From an uncultured Caryophanales bacterium (GTDB lineage Bacteria > Bacillota_I > Bacilli_A > RFN20 > CAG-826), in assembly GCA_946404585.1 (NCBI GenBank), contig CAMJEC010000003.1, positions 1-35,821 on the forward strand: a stretch of DNA of 35,821 nt, given 5' to 3'. Positions within the stretch are counted from its first letter, which is position 1. Each line of letters starts with the position of its first letter. The notes beneath the pieces were generated by a model that was not told where the DNA came from, did not search any database, and saw only the letters and a list, made by a program, of their open reading frames with translations. Shown here one piece after another: positions 15,300 to 23,228 of this stretch. Position numbers and translations under genes: made by a program.

Positions 15300-15328
15300 T
15301 TGAATATCTATGTATAAAAATGTATATT
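15300..15328 (+). promoter_or_regulatory. Promoter of the ABC exporter operon
   Basis: TTGAAT and TATATT with 17-base spacing. The start site near 15335 coincides with the AAGGAGG ribosome site (15336-15342), so the 5' untranslated leader is only about 15 bases. Confidence 0.78.
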
Positions 15329-15349
15329 ATTGTAGAAGGAGGAAATAAC

Positions 15350-16261
15350 ATGGACCTTATTACAACAAATGAGCTCTGCAAATCATACAACAAAAAGCTC
15401 GTTATAGATCATGTTAATATGCATATTCCAGAAAGTAGCATTTATGGCTTTGTCGGTGAAAATGGCAGTGGCAAAACAACCATTATGCGTCTATTAACCG
15501 GTTTAGCGGAACCAACATCTGGAACATATGAATTATTCGGTCTAAAAAACAATGACCCACGTATTTACGAAAAAAGAAAGAATATATCCGCTATTGTGGA
15601 AAAAACATCTTTGGTACCAACATTTACCGCAAAACAAAACATCCGTTATTTTGAACTTTATACAGGTATCGAATTAACAGAAAAAGAAAGAGATGAATTA
15701 TTAGCAAAAGTTCATCTTCATGATGTTGAGAATAAAAAAGTTAAAAACTTTTCTCTCGGTATGCGTCAAAGATTAGGTATCGCTTTAGCGTTAGTTAGTA
15801 AGCCAAAACTAATGTTCTTAGATGAACCAATGAATGGTTTAGACCCAGAAGGTATTGCCGAATTAAGAGATTTATTGGTTGAATTAAATCAAAAAGATGG
15901 CATTACTGTTCTAATCTCTTCACACATTCTTTCAGAACTTGAAAAGATTGCTACCTGCTATGGCTTTATCTCTCACGGCAAGATTCTTGAAGAAGTTACC
16001 GCACAAGAATTAAAAGGAAGATGCCGTAAATCATTAATGGTGAAAGTTGATAAGCTACAAGAAGCAGAAAAAGCTTTGAAACAACTTAACATTCTTGATT
16101 ACAAAGTCTCACCTAATGGTGAAATTCAAATCTATGATAACGTCAAAATCCAAGACGTTATGGCGTGTTTAGTCAGCGCTGGTGTTAATATTTCGGCTAT
16201 TAATTCTGCTGAGGAATCAGTTGAAGATTACTATTTAAATCTTATTAAGGAGGGCAAATAA
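15350..16261 (+). CDS. ABC transporter ATP-binding protein, BcrA/antimicrobial-peptide export type
   Basis: Cytoplasmic ATPase that drives the permease encoded next. The 303 residues contain Walker A GENGSGKTT, the signature FSLGMRQRLGIALAL, Walker B LMFLDEPMNGLDP and switch ISSHIL. The LGMRQRLGIA and NGLDPEGI forms, together with an extra C-terminal domain of about 85 residues, are typical of BcrA/lantibiotic self-protection and related two-gene exporters. I chose ATG 15350 because AAGGAGG sits eight bases upstream; an upstream in-frame ATG at 15320 falls inside the promoter. No linked sensor kinase is visible in this window. The substrate cannot be told: peptide antibiotic efflux is the common role, but general membrane-stress functions are also known. 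Confidence 0.9.
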   Translation: MDLITTNELCKSYNKKLVIDHVNMHIPESSIYGFVGENGSGKTTIMRLLTGLAEPTSGTYELFGLKNNDPRIYEKRKNISAIVEKTSLVPTFTAKQNIRYFELYTGIELTEKERDELLAKVHLHDVENKKVKNFSLGMRQRLGIALALVSKPKLMFLDEPMNGLDPEGIAELRDLLVELNQKDGITVLISSHILSELEKIATCYGFISHGKILEEVTAQELKGRCRKSLMVKVDKLQEAEKALKQLNILDYKVSPNGEIQIYDNVKIQDVMACLVSAGVNISAINSAEESVEDYYLNLIKEGK

Positions 16262-16262
16262 T

Positions 16263-17222
16263 ATGTCTCGTTTATTAAAAGCCTTCTTCTATAGGATGTC
16301 TAAAGACCTCGCATTTAGAATTACTCTCATTATTGGCTGTGGTATTGCCTTAATACTCTCCGTCATCCTTTTAGTGGCAGATTTAATGATGGATATGGAA
16401 GGCATCAAGCTATTGACTGGACATGGCATGCTAACAATGTCACTAAATCCAGCACAAAACTATGGCATTGCCATTCCAATTAACGTTGCTATATTCGTAG
16501 CTTTAGAATTCACACAAGGCACAATTAGAAACAAAATTATTGCAGGCCATTCAAAGTTTAAAATCTATGCCTCACTTTATATTTCTGGCCTTATTTTAGG
16601 CGCAGCACTCTTATTTGCCTATGTTGGATTCTTAACAATATTCGGCACAATCTTTGGTGGCTTTGATGTCAATGTCGTAACTATATTAGGCACTGGATTT
16701 GGCGCTGCGACTGTAGAATACATTGTTAAGTTTGTCATTCTATCTTTGCTAGCTTATACCACACTCATTAGTTACGCTGTATTTATCGCTACAGTATTTA
16801 GATCATTAGGCCCTTCCATTCCATTAGTGTTCGCTGCTGTCTATGGTCTCTTCTTTATTGCAATGATTGTGAATATCATCGTTGGTATTAATAAAGAATT
16901 CATGGATGGATACGAAGCAGCGTTAGTTATAGCTCAAGAACACGGAGATGCTGATGCGATTGCCGAAGCTGCAAAAGAAGTAGCGGATTTCAAACCAACA
17001 AACGATACTGTGCAAGCCATTGGTAATGTCTTTAAGTGCCTCAATCCTCTATATGGCCTTTCAGTCACAGATAGTGTTATAGTTGGTGAAGGCGAAGATG
17101 TGAAAGCGATTGCAAAGATGGATGACTTCACTTTCTATAGTGGAATTGCTAGCAATTTAGCATATTCTGCAGCATTCTTTTTCGGAGGTGCTTGCTTATT
17201 TAAGAAAAGAGATGTTAAATAA
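16263..17222 (+). CDS. ABC-2-type exporter permease (BcrB-like)
   Basis: Membrane partner of the preceding ATPase, starting one base after its stop with AAGGAGG in the end of the ATPase gene. The 319 residues show about six membrane segments (near 18-43, 75-95, 105-135, 140-182, 187-213 and 290-312). An acidic, Ala-rich loop of about 75 residues lies between segments five and six (EAALVIAQEHGDADAIAEA and following), presumably outside or at the membrane face. Sequence conservation in this family is low, so the assignment rests on topology and pairing with a BcrA-type ATPase. Confidence 0.85.
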   Translation: MSRLLKAFFYRMSKDLAFRITLIIGCGIALILSVILLVADLMMDMEGIKLLTGHGMLTMSLNPAQNYGIAIPINVAIFVALEFTQGTIRNKIIAGHSKFKIYASLYISGLILGAALLFAYVGFLTIFGTIFGGFDVNVVTILGTGFGAATVEYIVKFVILSLLAYTTLISYAVFIATVFRSLGPSIPLVFAAVYGLFFIAMIVNIIVGINKEFMDGYEAALVIAQEHGDADAIAEAAKEVADFKPTNDTVQAIGNVFKCLNPLYGLSVTDSVIVGEGEDVKAIAKMDDFTFYSGIASNLAYSAAFFFGGACLFKKRDVK

Positions 17223-17249
17223 TATAGGAAAAAAATTTTTCTTAGCAAA

Positions 17250-17444
17250 AATTGTCGGCTTAAACGTCTTATATATGAGAGGCGAACAAAAAGCCTCTTC
17301 CCTCAGCGCATTACAAAGATTAACATTTGTTATCTATGCCGACAGATAAAAATGCGCTAAACTAAAATTGTCTATTGTCTCTTTAGCAATAGAGTCTCCC
17401 TTTTTAAAGGTTACTGGTCCCCCGATCGGTAATCTTTTTCTTTT
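17250..17444 (+). ncRNA. Unassigned structured RNA with possible pseudoknot and strong terminator
   Basis: No protein gene is visible between the permease stop (17222) and the serpin start. Hairpins seen, in order: AGAGGC/GCCTCT (17278-17283 with 17293-17298); AGCGCATT/AATGCGCT (17305-17312 with 17351-17358) enclosing TTATCT/AGATAA (17330-17335 with 17344-17349); TCTATTG/CAATAGA (17371-17377 with 17387-17393); and a 12-bp terminator stem (17408-17419 with 17424-17435). The 8-base loop of the TTATCT hairpin contains GCCGAC (17338-17343), exactly complementary to GTCGGC at 17254-17259, so a six-pair pseudoknot or kissing contact can form. A possible promoter is TTGCTT (17192) with TAAATA (17216), inside the end of the permease gene. 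I do not recognise it as tmRNA, 6S, SRP, RNase P, T-box or a common riboswitch. It may be an independent small RNA or a leader/attenuator of the serpin gene. Confidence 0.55.
17408..17444 (+). terminator. Strong intrinsic terminator of the structured RNA / ABC operon
   Basis: A 12-bp stem (AGGTTACTGGTC with GATCGGTAATCT, three G-U pairs) with a CCCC loop is followed at once by TTTTTCTTTT. It is the longest stem with a perfect T tract in the window. No T tract is present for the opposite strand, so it acts on the plus strand. Confidence 0.88.
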
Positions 17445-17459
17445 AGCAGGTTTTCGTTT

Positions 17460-17465
17460 TATAAT
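17460..17465 (+). promoter_or_regulatory. Probable -10 element of the serpin gene
   Basis: A perfect TATAAT lies 16 bases after the terminator T run. The -35 position (17437-17442, TTTCTT) is poor. The start site would be near 17472, leaving a leader of about 24 bases with GAGAGGTG before the ATG. Confidence 0.5.
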
Positions 17466-17495
17466 CGTCTTAATAGGTGAGAGGTGAAAAAAAGT

Positions 17496-18782
17496 ATGAA
17501 AAAAATAATGATGGCGATTGCCCCTTTACTCATCTTGACATCATGCGCTAATCAAGCAAGTTTAGCCAAACTAAATGAATTTGCGTTAAATAAACCAAAT
17601 AAAGCTTTTAATACCGTTCAAACTAAAGAACTAAATAAAGGCTATATTGATTCTTTAAAAGAGTTCTCTCTTGATTTCTTCCAACAAGCTAATAGTGGTA
17701 CGGATAAAAATCCAGTATTCTCACCTATGTCTATTGCTACATGTTTCTCTATGGCCTATGACGCCGCAGAAGGAGAAACTAAAAAAGAATTAGGAGAATT
17801 ACTCCATTACGATGAAAAAGCATTCAATCATCTTGATGAAATCAAAAATGCTTTATTAAGATCGGCGATTAATGACGCTAAAAAGAATACTTATCTAAAT
17901 ATTTCTCAATCATTTTGGGCTGATAATAATTCAACGATACATGAGGATTATTTAAAAACGCTTCAAGACTATTATTTCGCTGAAGCTTATCAAGGCGATT
18001 TACCTAACATGTATAACGAAGTGGCAGATTGGATTAACGATAAAACTAAACATTATCTCAACGTCAAAGGTGAAGATTTCCAAGAAATGCTCGCTAGTGC
18101 TATTTATGCACTTTTGAATACTGTTTATCTTAAATCTTCTTGGGTTAATGAATTCAAAGAAGAACTTAACTACAAAGGTGATTTCGCTAATCTTGATGCA
18201 ACTTCCACTAAAGTCACATATATGGAAACAAAATTAGAAGATTCATATTATTTTACTGGAGACGGGTATATGATTTCTTCTCTTCCTTTTGAACATGACT
18301 TAGAGTTTAGAATGCTTTTGCCAAATGTTGATACTGATTACGCTGAAGTATTTAATGATAGAACCGCTTTGGATAATCTCTTATCTCTTTCAACACATGA
18401 ATTTGGCGTACCCGCTAATAATAGTGGCCTTGCCCAATCAGGCACAGTTGAATATACAATTCCACAGTTAAAAGTAAGAAGTAAATTCGATTTAGTTGAG
18501 ATGTTTAGAGATAGAGGCATTGAAACACCATTTAAGCCAGGATATGCTAATTTCCCAAAATTTGATGGTGGATATATCTCAAAAGCTCAACATGAAGCAG
18601 GATTTGAAACAAATAATAAAGGCGCTGAAGGTGCGGCATATACAATCATTGTTGTATCAAAGGCTGGTATTCCAGAAGAACCAGTTAGATTTAAATTAGA
18701 CCGTCCATTCGCTTATGCGGTAACCACTAAAGAAGGAATTCCTGTCTTTATGGGTAAGGCAACAAGCCTTCCTAACGCGTAA
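17496..18782 (+). CDS. Serpin-family protease inhibitor, lipoprotein
   Basis: Serpins trap serine (sometimes cysteine) proteases by a suicide conformational change. The 428 residues start with a lipoprotein signal (lipobox LTS-C17), so it should be anchored outside the membrane. The family core is clear: NPVFSPMSIATCFSMAYDAA with AEGETKKELGELL near residues 65-95, then LNTVYLKSSW, and the C-terminal VRFKLDRPFAYAV plus PVFMGKA. The reactive loop begins at the hinge G376-A377-E378-G-A-A. Small residues in the proximal hinge fit an inhibitory serpin. Counting from G376 as P15 puts P1 near A390, with K389 beside it; loop-length differences make this uncertain by one or two residues. ATG 17496 is preferred over the GTG at 17484 because GAGAGGTG is correctly spaced. 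It is a single-gene unit between two terminators. Confidence 0.92.
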   Translation: MKKIMMAIAPLLILTSCANQASLAKLNEFALNKPNKAFNTVQTKELNKGYIDSLKEFSLDFFQQANSGTDKNPVFSPMSIATCFSMAYDAAEGETKKELGELLHYDEKAFNHLDEIKNALLRSAINDAKKNTYLNISQSFWADNNSTIHEDYLKTLQDYYFAEAYQGDLPNMYNEVADWINDKTKHYLNVKGEDFQEMLASAIYALLNTVYLKSSWVNEFKEELNYKGDFANLDATSTKVTYMETKLEDSYYFTGDGYMISSLPFEHDLEFRMLLPNVDTDYAEVFNDRTALDNLLSLSTHEFGVPANNSGLAQSGTVEYTIPQLKVRSKFDLVEMFRDRGIETPFKPGYANFPKFDGGYISKAQHEAGFETNNKGAEGAAYTIIVVSKAGIPEEPVRFKLDRPFAYAVTTKEGIPVFMGKATSLPNA

Positions 18783-18798
18783 AAACGCATATAATTTC

Positions 18799-18834
18799 AA
18801 GACTATTGAATAAATCTCTCAATAGTCTTTTTTT
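18799..18834 (+). terminator. Intrinsic terminator of the serpin gene
   Basis: An 11-bp perfect stem (AAGACTATTGA with TCAATAGTCTT) and a 9-base loop, ending in a run of seven T residues. The next promoter starts two bases later. Confidence 0.92.
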
Positions 18835-18835
18835 G

Positions 18836-18844
18836 TGGTATAAT
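18836..18844 (+). promoter_or_regulatory. Extended -10 promoter of the membrane-lipid operon; near-leaderless
   Basis: TGGTATAAT is a perfect extended -10. It ends nine bases before the ATG at 18854, so the transcript should begin zero to three bases before the start codon. No Shine-Dalgarno sequence can be present. The same arrangement is seen before ecfA1. Confidence 0.75.
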
Positions 18845-18853
18845 TTGTTAGAT

Positions 18854-20302
18854 ATGCCAAACAAAGAATTAGAGAAAAAAGTTCAAGAACATGAAGAGAT
18901 GGTGAACTCTGGCAAGCCTAGAGATAAGAAAGCAACTCTTAAGTACATACTAAATATTTCCATTGTTCTAATTGCCACCGCTTTAGCAATATTCTTTGCT
19001 ATTAAAGATGACGCTCATGAAATCTGGGATTATTTATCAACCGCTGATGTTAACTATTTATTAATCATTCTTGCCGTTATGGCGGGCTGTGTTTTAGTTA
19101 GAAGCTTTATTCTCTTCTGTTTTGCTCACTTATTTACTAAAAAATACTATTTCCATCAAGCGATCGCTGTTGACCAAATCGGTCAATTCTATAACGCGAT
19201 TACTCCTGGCGCTAGTGGTGGTCAAATCATGCAAGCTTACACCTTTAAGAAACAAGGCGTGCAAGTTTCTAGTGCAGTTTCTATGCTTGCTATGTATTCC
19301 ATTGTTTATCAAGTAGTGTTAATCGTCTTTGGCACGGTCTCATTTATCGTTAAATATGACTTTATCAATTCCCTTGGTTATTTTGAAACTGGTATTAAGA
19401 TTCAAGAGATGCCTCTTAGATTACCAATCTGGCCTTTAACAATTATCGGTTTTATTTTAAACCTCGGTGTTATCGCTATTGTCTTCTTGATGGGCTATTG
19501 GCACGGTTTTCATAATTTTGTTATGGGTCCTGTTGTCACTTTACTGAGTAAAATCAAAATTGTTAAGAATCCTGATCAAACAAGAGAGAACCTCCGTATT
19601 CAAGTGGAAAACTTCAAAATTGAATTCAGACGTTTAAGCACAAACATTCCATTCTTACTTTTAATCATTGCTTGCTTTACGGCTTATATGATTTTGAAAT
19701 TCTCTGTTCCATTTTTTGTTGGTAAGGCTTTAGGCAATCAGTCTTTACAGCCTGATTACAAGCAATTCTGGGACTGCATCTTCTTAAGCAATTATCACCA
19801 AATGATTACTGGTTTAGTTCCTGTTCCAGGTAGTGCGGGTGTTTCTGAAGCTGTTTTCCATAGTTTATTTATGAATCCAAACAATCTGGAGAGTGGCTTC
19901 TTCATGGCTTGCGTTGATGGTATACCAGATAAAGCTAAAACAATTGCGCTTTGCCGTTCATCGTTATTAGTGTGGCGAAGTTCAACATTCGTTATTCCAA
20001 TTCTCATTGGTGGCTTTGTCGCTGCTTTCTATCGTTCTTCACCAAAAAACGAAGCACATATGGGCGATATTCCAAACAGACAAACATTCTACTCCTTACA
20101 AAAGGAAACTTATGTTGAAAGATATGAAGAGGTTGCCTCTTTAGTGGAAACTTCTAAGCTGTCTCGTGAAGCGATATTAGCAAAACTAAAACCAAACAAT
20201 CGTAAAAAGAAGCCTAAGAAAAAGAGTAAAGGCAATGTTCCTGCGGATATTTCACAAAATGAATACGACGATGTGGAATTAGATGATATGGGAGATAATT
20301 AA
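18854..20302 (+). CDS. LPG-synthase/flippase-type membrane protein (YbhN/UPF0104-like)
   Basis: Multi-pass membrane protein of the family that forms the membrane part of MprF and includes glycolipid- or lipid-flipping proteins. The 482 residues contain about eight membrane segments (first near 30-50). The family signatures DQIGQFYNAITPGASGGQIM and LVPVPGSAGVSE are both present. There is no C-terminal aminoacyltransferase domain, so it cannot make lysyl-phosphatidylglycerol itself. The tail is highly basic (RKKKPKKKSKG) then acidic. The start is ATG 18854 (MPNKELEKK); an in-frame ATG 16 codons upstream lies in the terminator and before the -10. It overlaps the next gene, a lipid-type glycosyltransferase, by one base, suggesting a joint role in membrane glycolipid handling. 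Confidence 0.88.
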   Translation: MPNKELEKKVQEHEEMVNSGKPRDKKATLKYILNISIVLIATALAIFFAIKDDAHEIWDYLSTADVNYLLIILAVMAGCVLVRSFILFCFAHLFTKKYYFHQAIAVDQIGQFYNAITPGASGGQIMQAYTFKKQGVQVSSAVSMLAMYSIVYQVVLIVFGTVSFIVKYDFINSLGYFETGIKIQEMPLRLPIWPLTIIGFILNLGVIAIVFLMGYWHGFHNFVMGPVVTLLSKIKIVKNPDQTRENLRIQVENFKIEFRRLSTNIPFLLLIIACFTAYMILKFSVPFFVGKALGNQSLQPDYKQFWDCIFLSNYHQMITGLVPVPGSAGVSEAVFHSLFMNPNNLESGFFMACVDGIPDKAKTIALCRSSLLVWRSSTFVIPILIGGFVAAFYRSSPKNEAHMGDIPNRQTFYSLQKETYVERYEEVASLVETSKLSREAILAKLKPNNRKKKPKKKSKGNVPADISQNEYDDVELDDMGDN

Positions 20303-21477
20303 TGCGCATAGCCATTTTTACTGATACATATCCTCCATTTGTTAATGGTGTTTCGACATCCACTTTCAACTTGGCTAATACCCTTGTAGCACACGGTCAT
20401 GAAGTGCTCGTTGTAGCGCCTAGATCAACGGATGGTAAACTAGAACAAATTGGTAATGTCTTATATGTCCCAGGCATTTATTTAAAGAAATTATATGGTT
20501 ATAGATTTACAAATATCTTCGCTAATAAGCCAGTGAAGATTATTAAAAATTTCAAGCCAGATGTTATTCATAATCAAACTGACTTTACCATTGGTGTATT
20601 AGCAAGACGTATCGCTAAGATACTTAGAATACCAATTGTTTATACATATCACACATCTTACGAAGACTATACATATTATGCCGTGCGTGGCTTAATGGAA
20701 CGTTTCGCTAAACGTGTAGTGAGAGTGTATTCCAAAGAACTCGCTAATCGTATGACAGAATTTATCACTCCAAGTGATAAAACCAAAGAATATATGCGTT
20801 CAGTCGGTAGTGATGCCTATATTAACGTCATTCCTACTGGTATTGATTTTTCTATCTTCAAAAGCGATAAGATTGATGTCGAGAGAATGAAGAAGTTCAA
20901 AGAAGAACACGGCATTAAAGAAACCACAAAAGTGTTTTTGCTTTTAGGACGCATCGCTAAAGAAAAGAGTATGGATGTCTCCGTTAGAGACTTTGCCCAT
21001 TATCATCAAAAGCATCCAGAAGTGGATAAGAAGCTTTTAGTTGTCGGCGATGGTCCATATCGCGAAGAATTAGAACTATTATGTGAAGAATTAGGTATTA
21101 GCCATCTTGTCGATTTCATCGGCTTCGTCCCTGCTACTGAAGTGCCATTCTATTATCATCTTGCTGATATTTATACATCCGCTTCAATTACTGAGACTCA
21201 AGGCTTAACATTTATGGAAGCTATGGCGGCGGGTAAAATCGTTTTAGCGAGATTTGATAGTAACTTAACAGGCACTATCATCAACGGTAAGACTGGTTTC
21301 TTCTTTACAGATGATGCTTCCTTCGTTTCACAAGTGGAAAAGATATTATCTTTAAGCAAAGAACAAAAACAAGCCATTATTGATGAAGCTTATCGTATTG
21401 TCGATGTCTATTCTATCGATAAATTTTATAACAACGTAGTGAGGGTTTATAAACGTGCCATCCGCAAATACTGGTAG
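20302..21477 (+). CDS. GT4-family glycosyltransferase, probably diacylglycerol glucosyltransferase
   Basis: Cytoplasmic, membrane-associated retaining glycosyltransferase with the GT-B fold. The 391 residues begin MRIAIFTDTYPPFVNGVSTS, the form typical of the group that includes Acholeplasma alMGS and streptococcal/listerial diacylglycerol glucosyltransferases. The donor-binding half has VFLLLGRIAKEK and the E-x7-E motif at E298/E306 (ETQGLTFMEA). Basic, Lys-rich helices in the N-terminal half would suit binding to acidic lipids. The ATG overlaps the upstream stop by one base, and GGAGAT provides a ribosome site. Paired with the LPG-type membrane protein, a role in glycolipid synthesis is likely; the acceptor lipid is inferred. 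Confidence 0.85.
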   Translation: MRIAIFTDTYPPFVNGVSTSTFNLANTLVAHGHEVLVVAPRSTDGKLEQIGNVLYVPGIYLKKLYGYRFTNIFANKPVKIIKNFKPDVIHNQTDFTIGVLARRIAKILRIPIVYTYHTSYEDYTYYAVRGLMERFAKRVVRVYSKELANRMTEFITPSDKTKEYMRSVGSDAYINVIPTGIDFSIFKSDKIDVERMKKFKEEHGIKETTKVFLLLGRIAKEKSMDVSVRDFAHYHQKHPEVDKKLLVVGDGPYREELELLCEELGISHLVDFIGFVPATEVPFYYHLADIYTSASITETQGLTFMEAMAAGKIVLARFDSNLTGTIINGKTGFFFTDDASFVSQVEKILSLSKEQKQAIIDEAYRIVDVYSIDKFYNNVVRVYKRAIRKYW

Positions 21478-22270
21478 TCGTAAAATTAAAGGTATTAAAC
21501 TCTATAAGGATCATGTGACCTTATCCTTTTTTAAAGGTGAGCCATTAAAGATCTCTAAAGAAGCCTTTGTGTCCTCTTATTTATATGCGGGTAAGAATTT
21601 ATCTAGTAAAGAGATTGCTTCTTTAGAAGAAATCACAGCGATGAGCACTCTTCTTAACTACGCTTTACAAATTGTGAGTAAAAAACATCTCAGTGAAAAA
21701 GAGATGCTAGAAAAACTCATGAAAAAGGAAGATAACTATGTCGCTGCTAAAAAAGTTATCACTAAATTAAAAGAAAACGATTTGTTAGATGATAAAGCCT
21801 TTATGCAAGATTTAATCGCTTGGGATAATGAAAGAAACTTCGGACAAAATAAAATCGTTAAGCACCTAAAGGATAAAGGCATTCCTGATACCTTAATTAA
21901 TAAAGTTAATTTCCCTCAAAGTGTTGAGAGAAAGAAAGCTAAAGCCTTACTTGATAAGTTAGATAGAAAATACGCTAAATACGCTTATGAAAGTAAGAAG
22001 AAACATGTTTATCAAGCGTTAGTGAGTCAAGGCTATAATCACGATATCGCTAGAGAAGTCACTAATGATTTAAAAAGAAAAAATGATAAAGTTGAACAAA
22101 GCCTATTAACTAGAGACTATGAAAAGATCAAAAGCCGCTACGAAAAGAAATATGAAGGCTATCAATTAAAACAAAAGATTTATGCCGCTTTAGTTAATAA
22201 AGGTTATAAGTATCAAGAGATTAAAAAAGTATTGGAGGATTTTACATATGAAGATGATAGTGGATTTTAA
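21455..22270 (+). CDS. recX: Regulatory protein RecX
   Basis: RecX binds RecA and modulates its filaments. The 271 residues are close to Bacillus RecX in length and consist of repeated three-helix modules: ALQIVSKKHLSEKEMLEKL, then VITKLKENDLLDDKAFMQDL, NFGQNKIVKHLKDKGI and similar later stretches. The C-terminal half repeats the pattern (VYQALVSQGYNHDIAREV, IYAALVNKGYKYQEIKKV). I accept the GTG start at 21455, overlapping the glycosyltransferase by 23 bases, because AGGG lies at suitable distance and the N-terminal domain (KIKGIKLYKDHVTLSF) would otherwise be cut. Confidence 0.92.
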   Translation: MPSANTGSRKIKGIKLYKDHVTLSFFKGEPLKISKEAFVSSYLYAGKNLSSKEIASLEEITAMSTLLNYALQIVSKKHLSEKEMLEKLMKKEDNYVAAKKVITKLKENDLLDDKAFMQDLIAWDNERNFGQNKIVKHLKDKGIPDTLINKVNFPQSVERKKAKALLDKLDRKYAKYAYESKKKHVYQALVSQGYNHDIAREVTNDLKRKNDKVEQSLLTRDYEKIKSRYEKKYEGYQLKQKIYAALVNKGYKYQEIKKVLEDFTYEDDSGF

Positions 22271-23177
22271 TGATCACGAACACATTGAAGGACAATTCTT
22301 ATTAGGAAATGTCTCAAAAGGTGTGAACACTAATGGTGGAGCATATCTCTCTGTTGAACTTAGAGACGCTAGTGGTCAAATCGTTGCTAAAAAGTGGGAT
22401 GCCACATTAGCGGATGAACAAATATTTATTGTTGGTAACGTTTTAGCGATTACTGGTGAAACAAATAAATATAAAGAACAATTGCAATTAAAGATTCTCA
22501 CCGCCGAATTAGTGCCTCTAGATGAAATAGATGTCGAGAAGTTTGTTAAAGCTCCTCCAGTCGCTAAAGAGGAATTAATTGAAAGATTTAATAAACATGT
22601 CGCTTCTGTGAAGAATGAGGACTGCCGAAAAATCTTACAATATATGATTAAGAAGTTTGGCGATAAGATCTTCTCCTATCCAGCGGCGGTATCTATTCAT
22701 CATGAATATAGCAGTGGTCTTCTCATGCATAGTGTCACTATGGCGGACCATGCCGCTTATCTCGCCCCAATCTATGGCGCGGACCATGATTTAATGATTA
22801 CAGGCTGTTTGTTACACGATTTCGGTAAGATTATCGAACTCGAAGGACCAATCGTTTATAAATATTCTTTAGAAGGTAAATTATTAGGTCATATTAGTAT
22901 CATGTGCGCGGAAATAAGAAAAGCCGCGGATGAACTTAAACTCACTGGTGAAATTCCATTATTACTTGAACATATGGTCTTATCTCATCACGGGCAACAA
23001 GAATTTGGCTCCCCTGTCATGCCATACACTAAAGAAGCCTTATTATTATCCTTAATAGATAATTTAGATAGTAAAATGGTTATCGTAGATAAGGCCCTTC
23101 AGGACGTCGAACCAGGGAACTTCTCTAATAAAGTATTCCCGTTAGATAATAGAGCCTTCTATAAGCCTATTGAGTAA
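22248..23177 (+). CDS. yhaM: 3'-5' exoribonuclease YhaM
   Basis: HD-domain exonuclease of Gram-positive bacteria that trims short single-stranded RNA (and DNA) from the 3' end. The 309 residues match the family (about 314). An N-terminal OB-fold covers about 8-95 (GQFLLGNVSKGVNTNGGAYL). The metal-binding HD domain starts near 150, with H161, the pair H190-D191 in CLLHDFGKI, SHHGQ, and a downstream Asp in LSLIDNLDSK. GGAGG lies 11 bases before the ATG. It overlaps recX by 23 bases, the same length as the glycosyltransferase-recX overlap, so the four genes form one coupled operon. Confidence 0.95.
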   Translation: MKMIVDFNDHEHIEGQFLLGNVSKGVNTNGGAYLSVELRDASGQIVAKKWDATLADEQIFIVGNVLAITGETNKYKEQLQLKILTAELVPLDEIDVEKFVKAPPVAKEELIERFNKHVASVKNEDCRKILQYMIKKFGDKIFSYPAAVSIHHEYSSGLLMHSVTMADHAAYLAPIYGADHDLMITGCLLHDFGKIIELEGPIVYKYSLEGKLLGHISIMCAEIRKAADELKLTGEIPLLLEHMVLSHHGQQEFGSPVMPYTKEALLLSLIDNLDSKMVIVDKALQDVEPGNFSNKVFPLDNRAFYKPIE

Positions 23178-23182
23178 AAGAA

Positions 23183-23218
23183 AAAAGGATTGATGATAAA
23201 TAAGTCGTCAATCCTTTT
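23183..23218. terminator. Bidirectional terminator between yhaM and the HIT gene
   Basis: A 14-bp stem (AAAAGGATTGATGA with TCGTCAATCCTTTT, one T-G pair) and an 8-base loop lie between convergent genes. A-rich sequence on the left and T-rich on the right allow it to work in both directions. Confidence 0.88.
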
Positions 23219-23228
23219 AATTTGCCTC

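Noticed and set aside
17226-17243. Terminator from the GAAAAA/TTTTTC inverted repeat after the permease
   Set aside because: The stem is almost all A-T with a loop of two bases, so it is unlikely to form; the strong terminator is at 17408-17444.
18496-18699. Second open frame inside the serpin gene
   Set aside because: It is out of frame with a well-conserved serpin C terminus and has no ribosome site.
18806-18853. ATG start 16 codons upstream for the LPG-type membrane protein
   Set aside because: It sits in the serpin terminator stem and upstream of the extended -10; the added residues are not membrane-protein-like.
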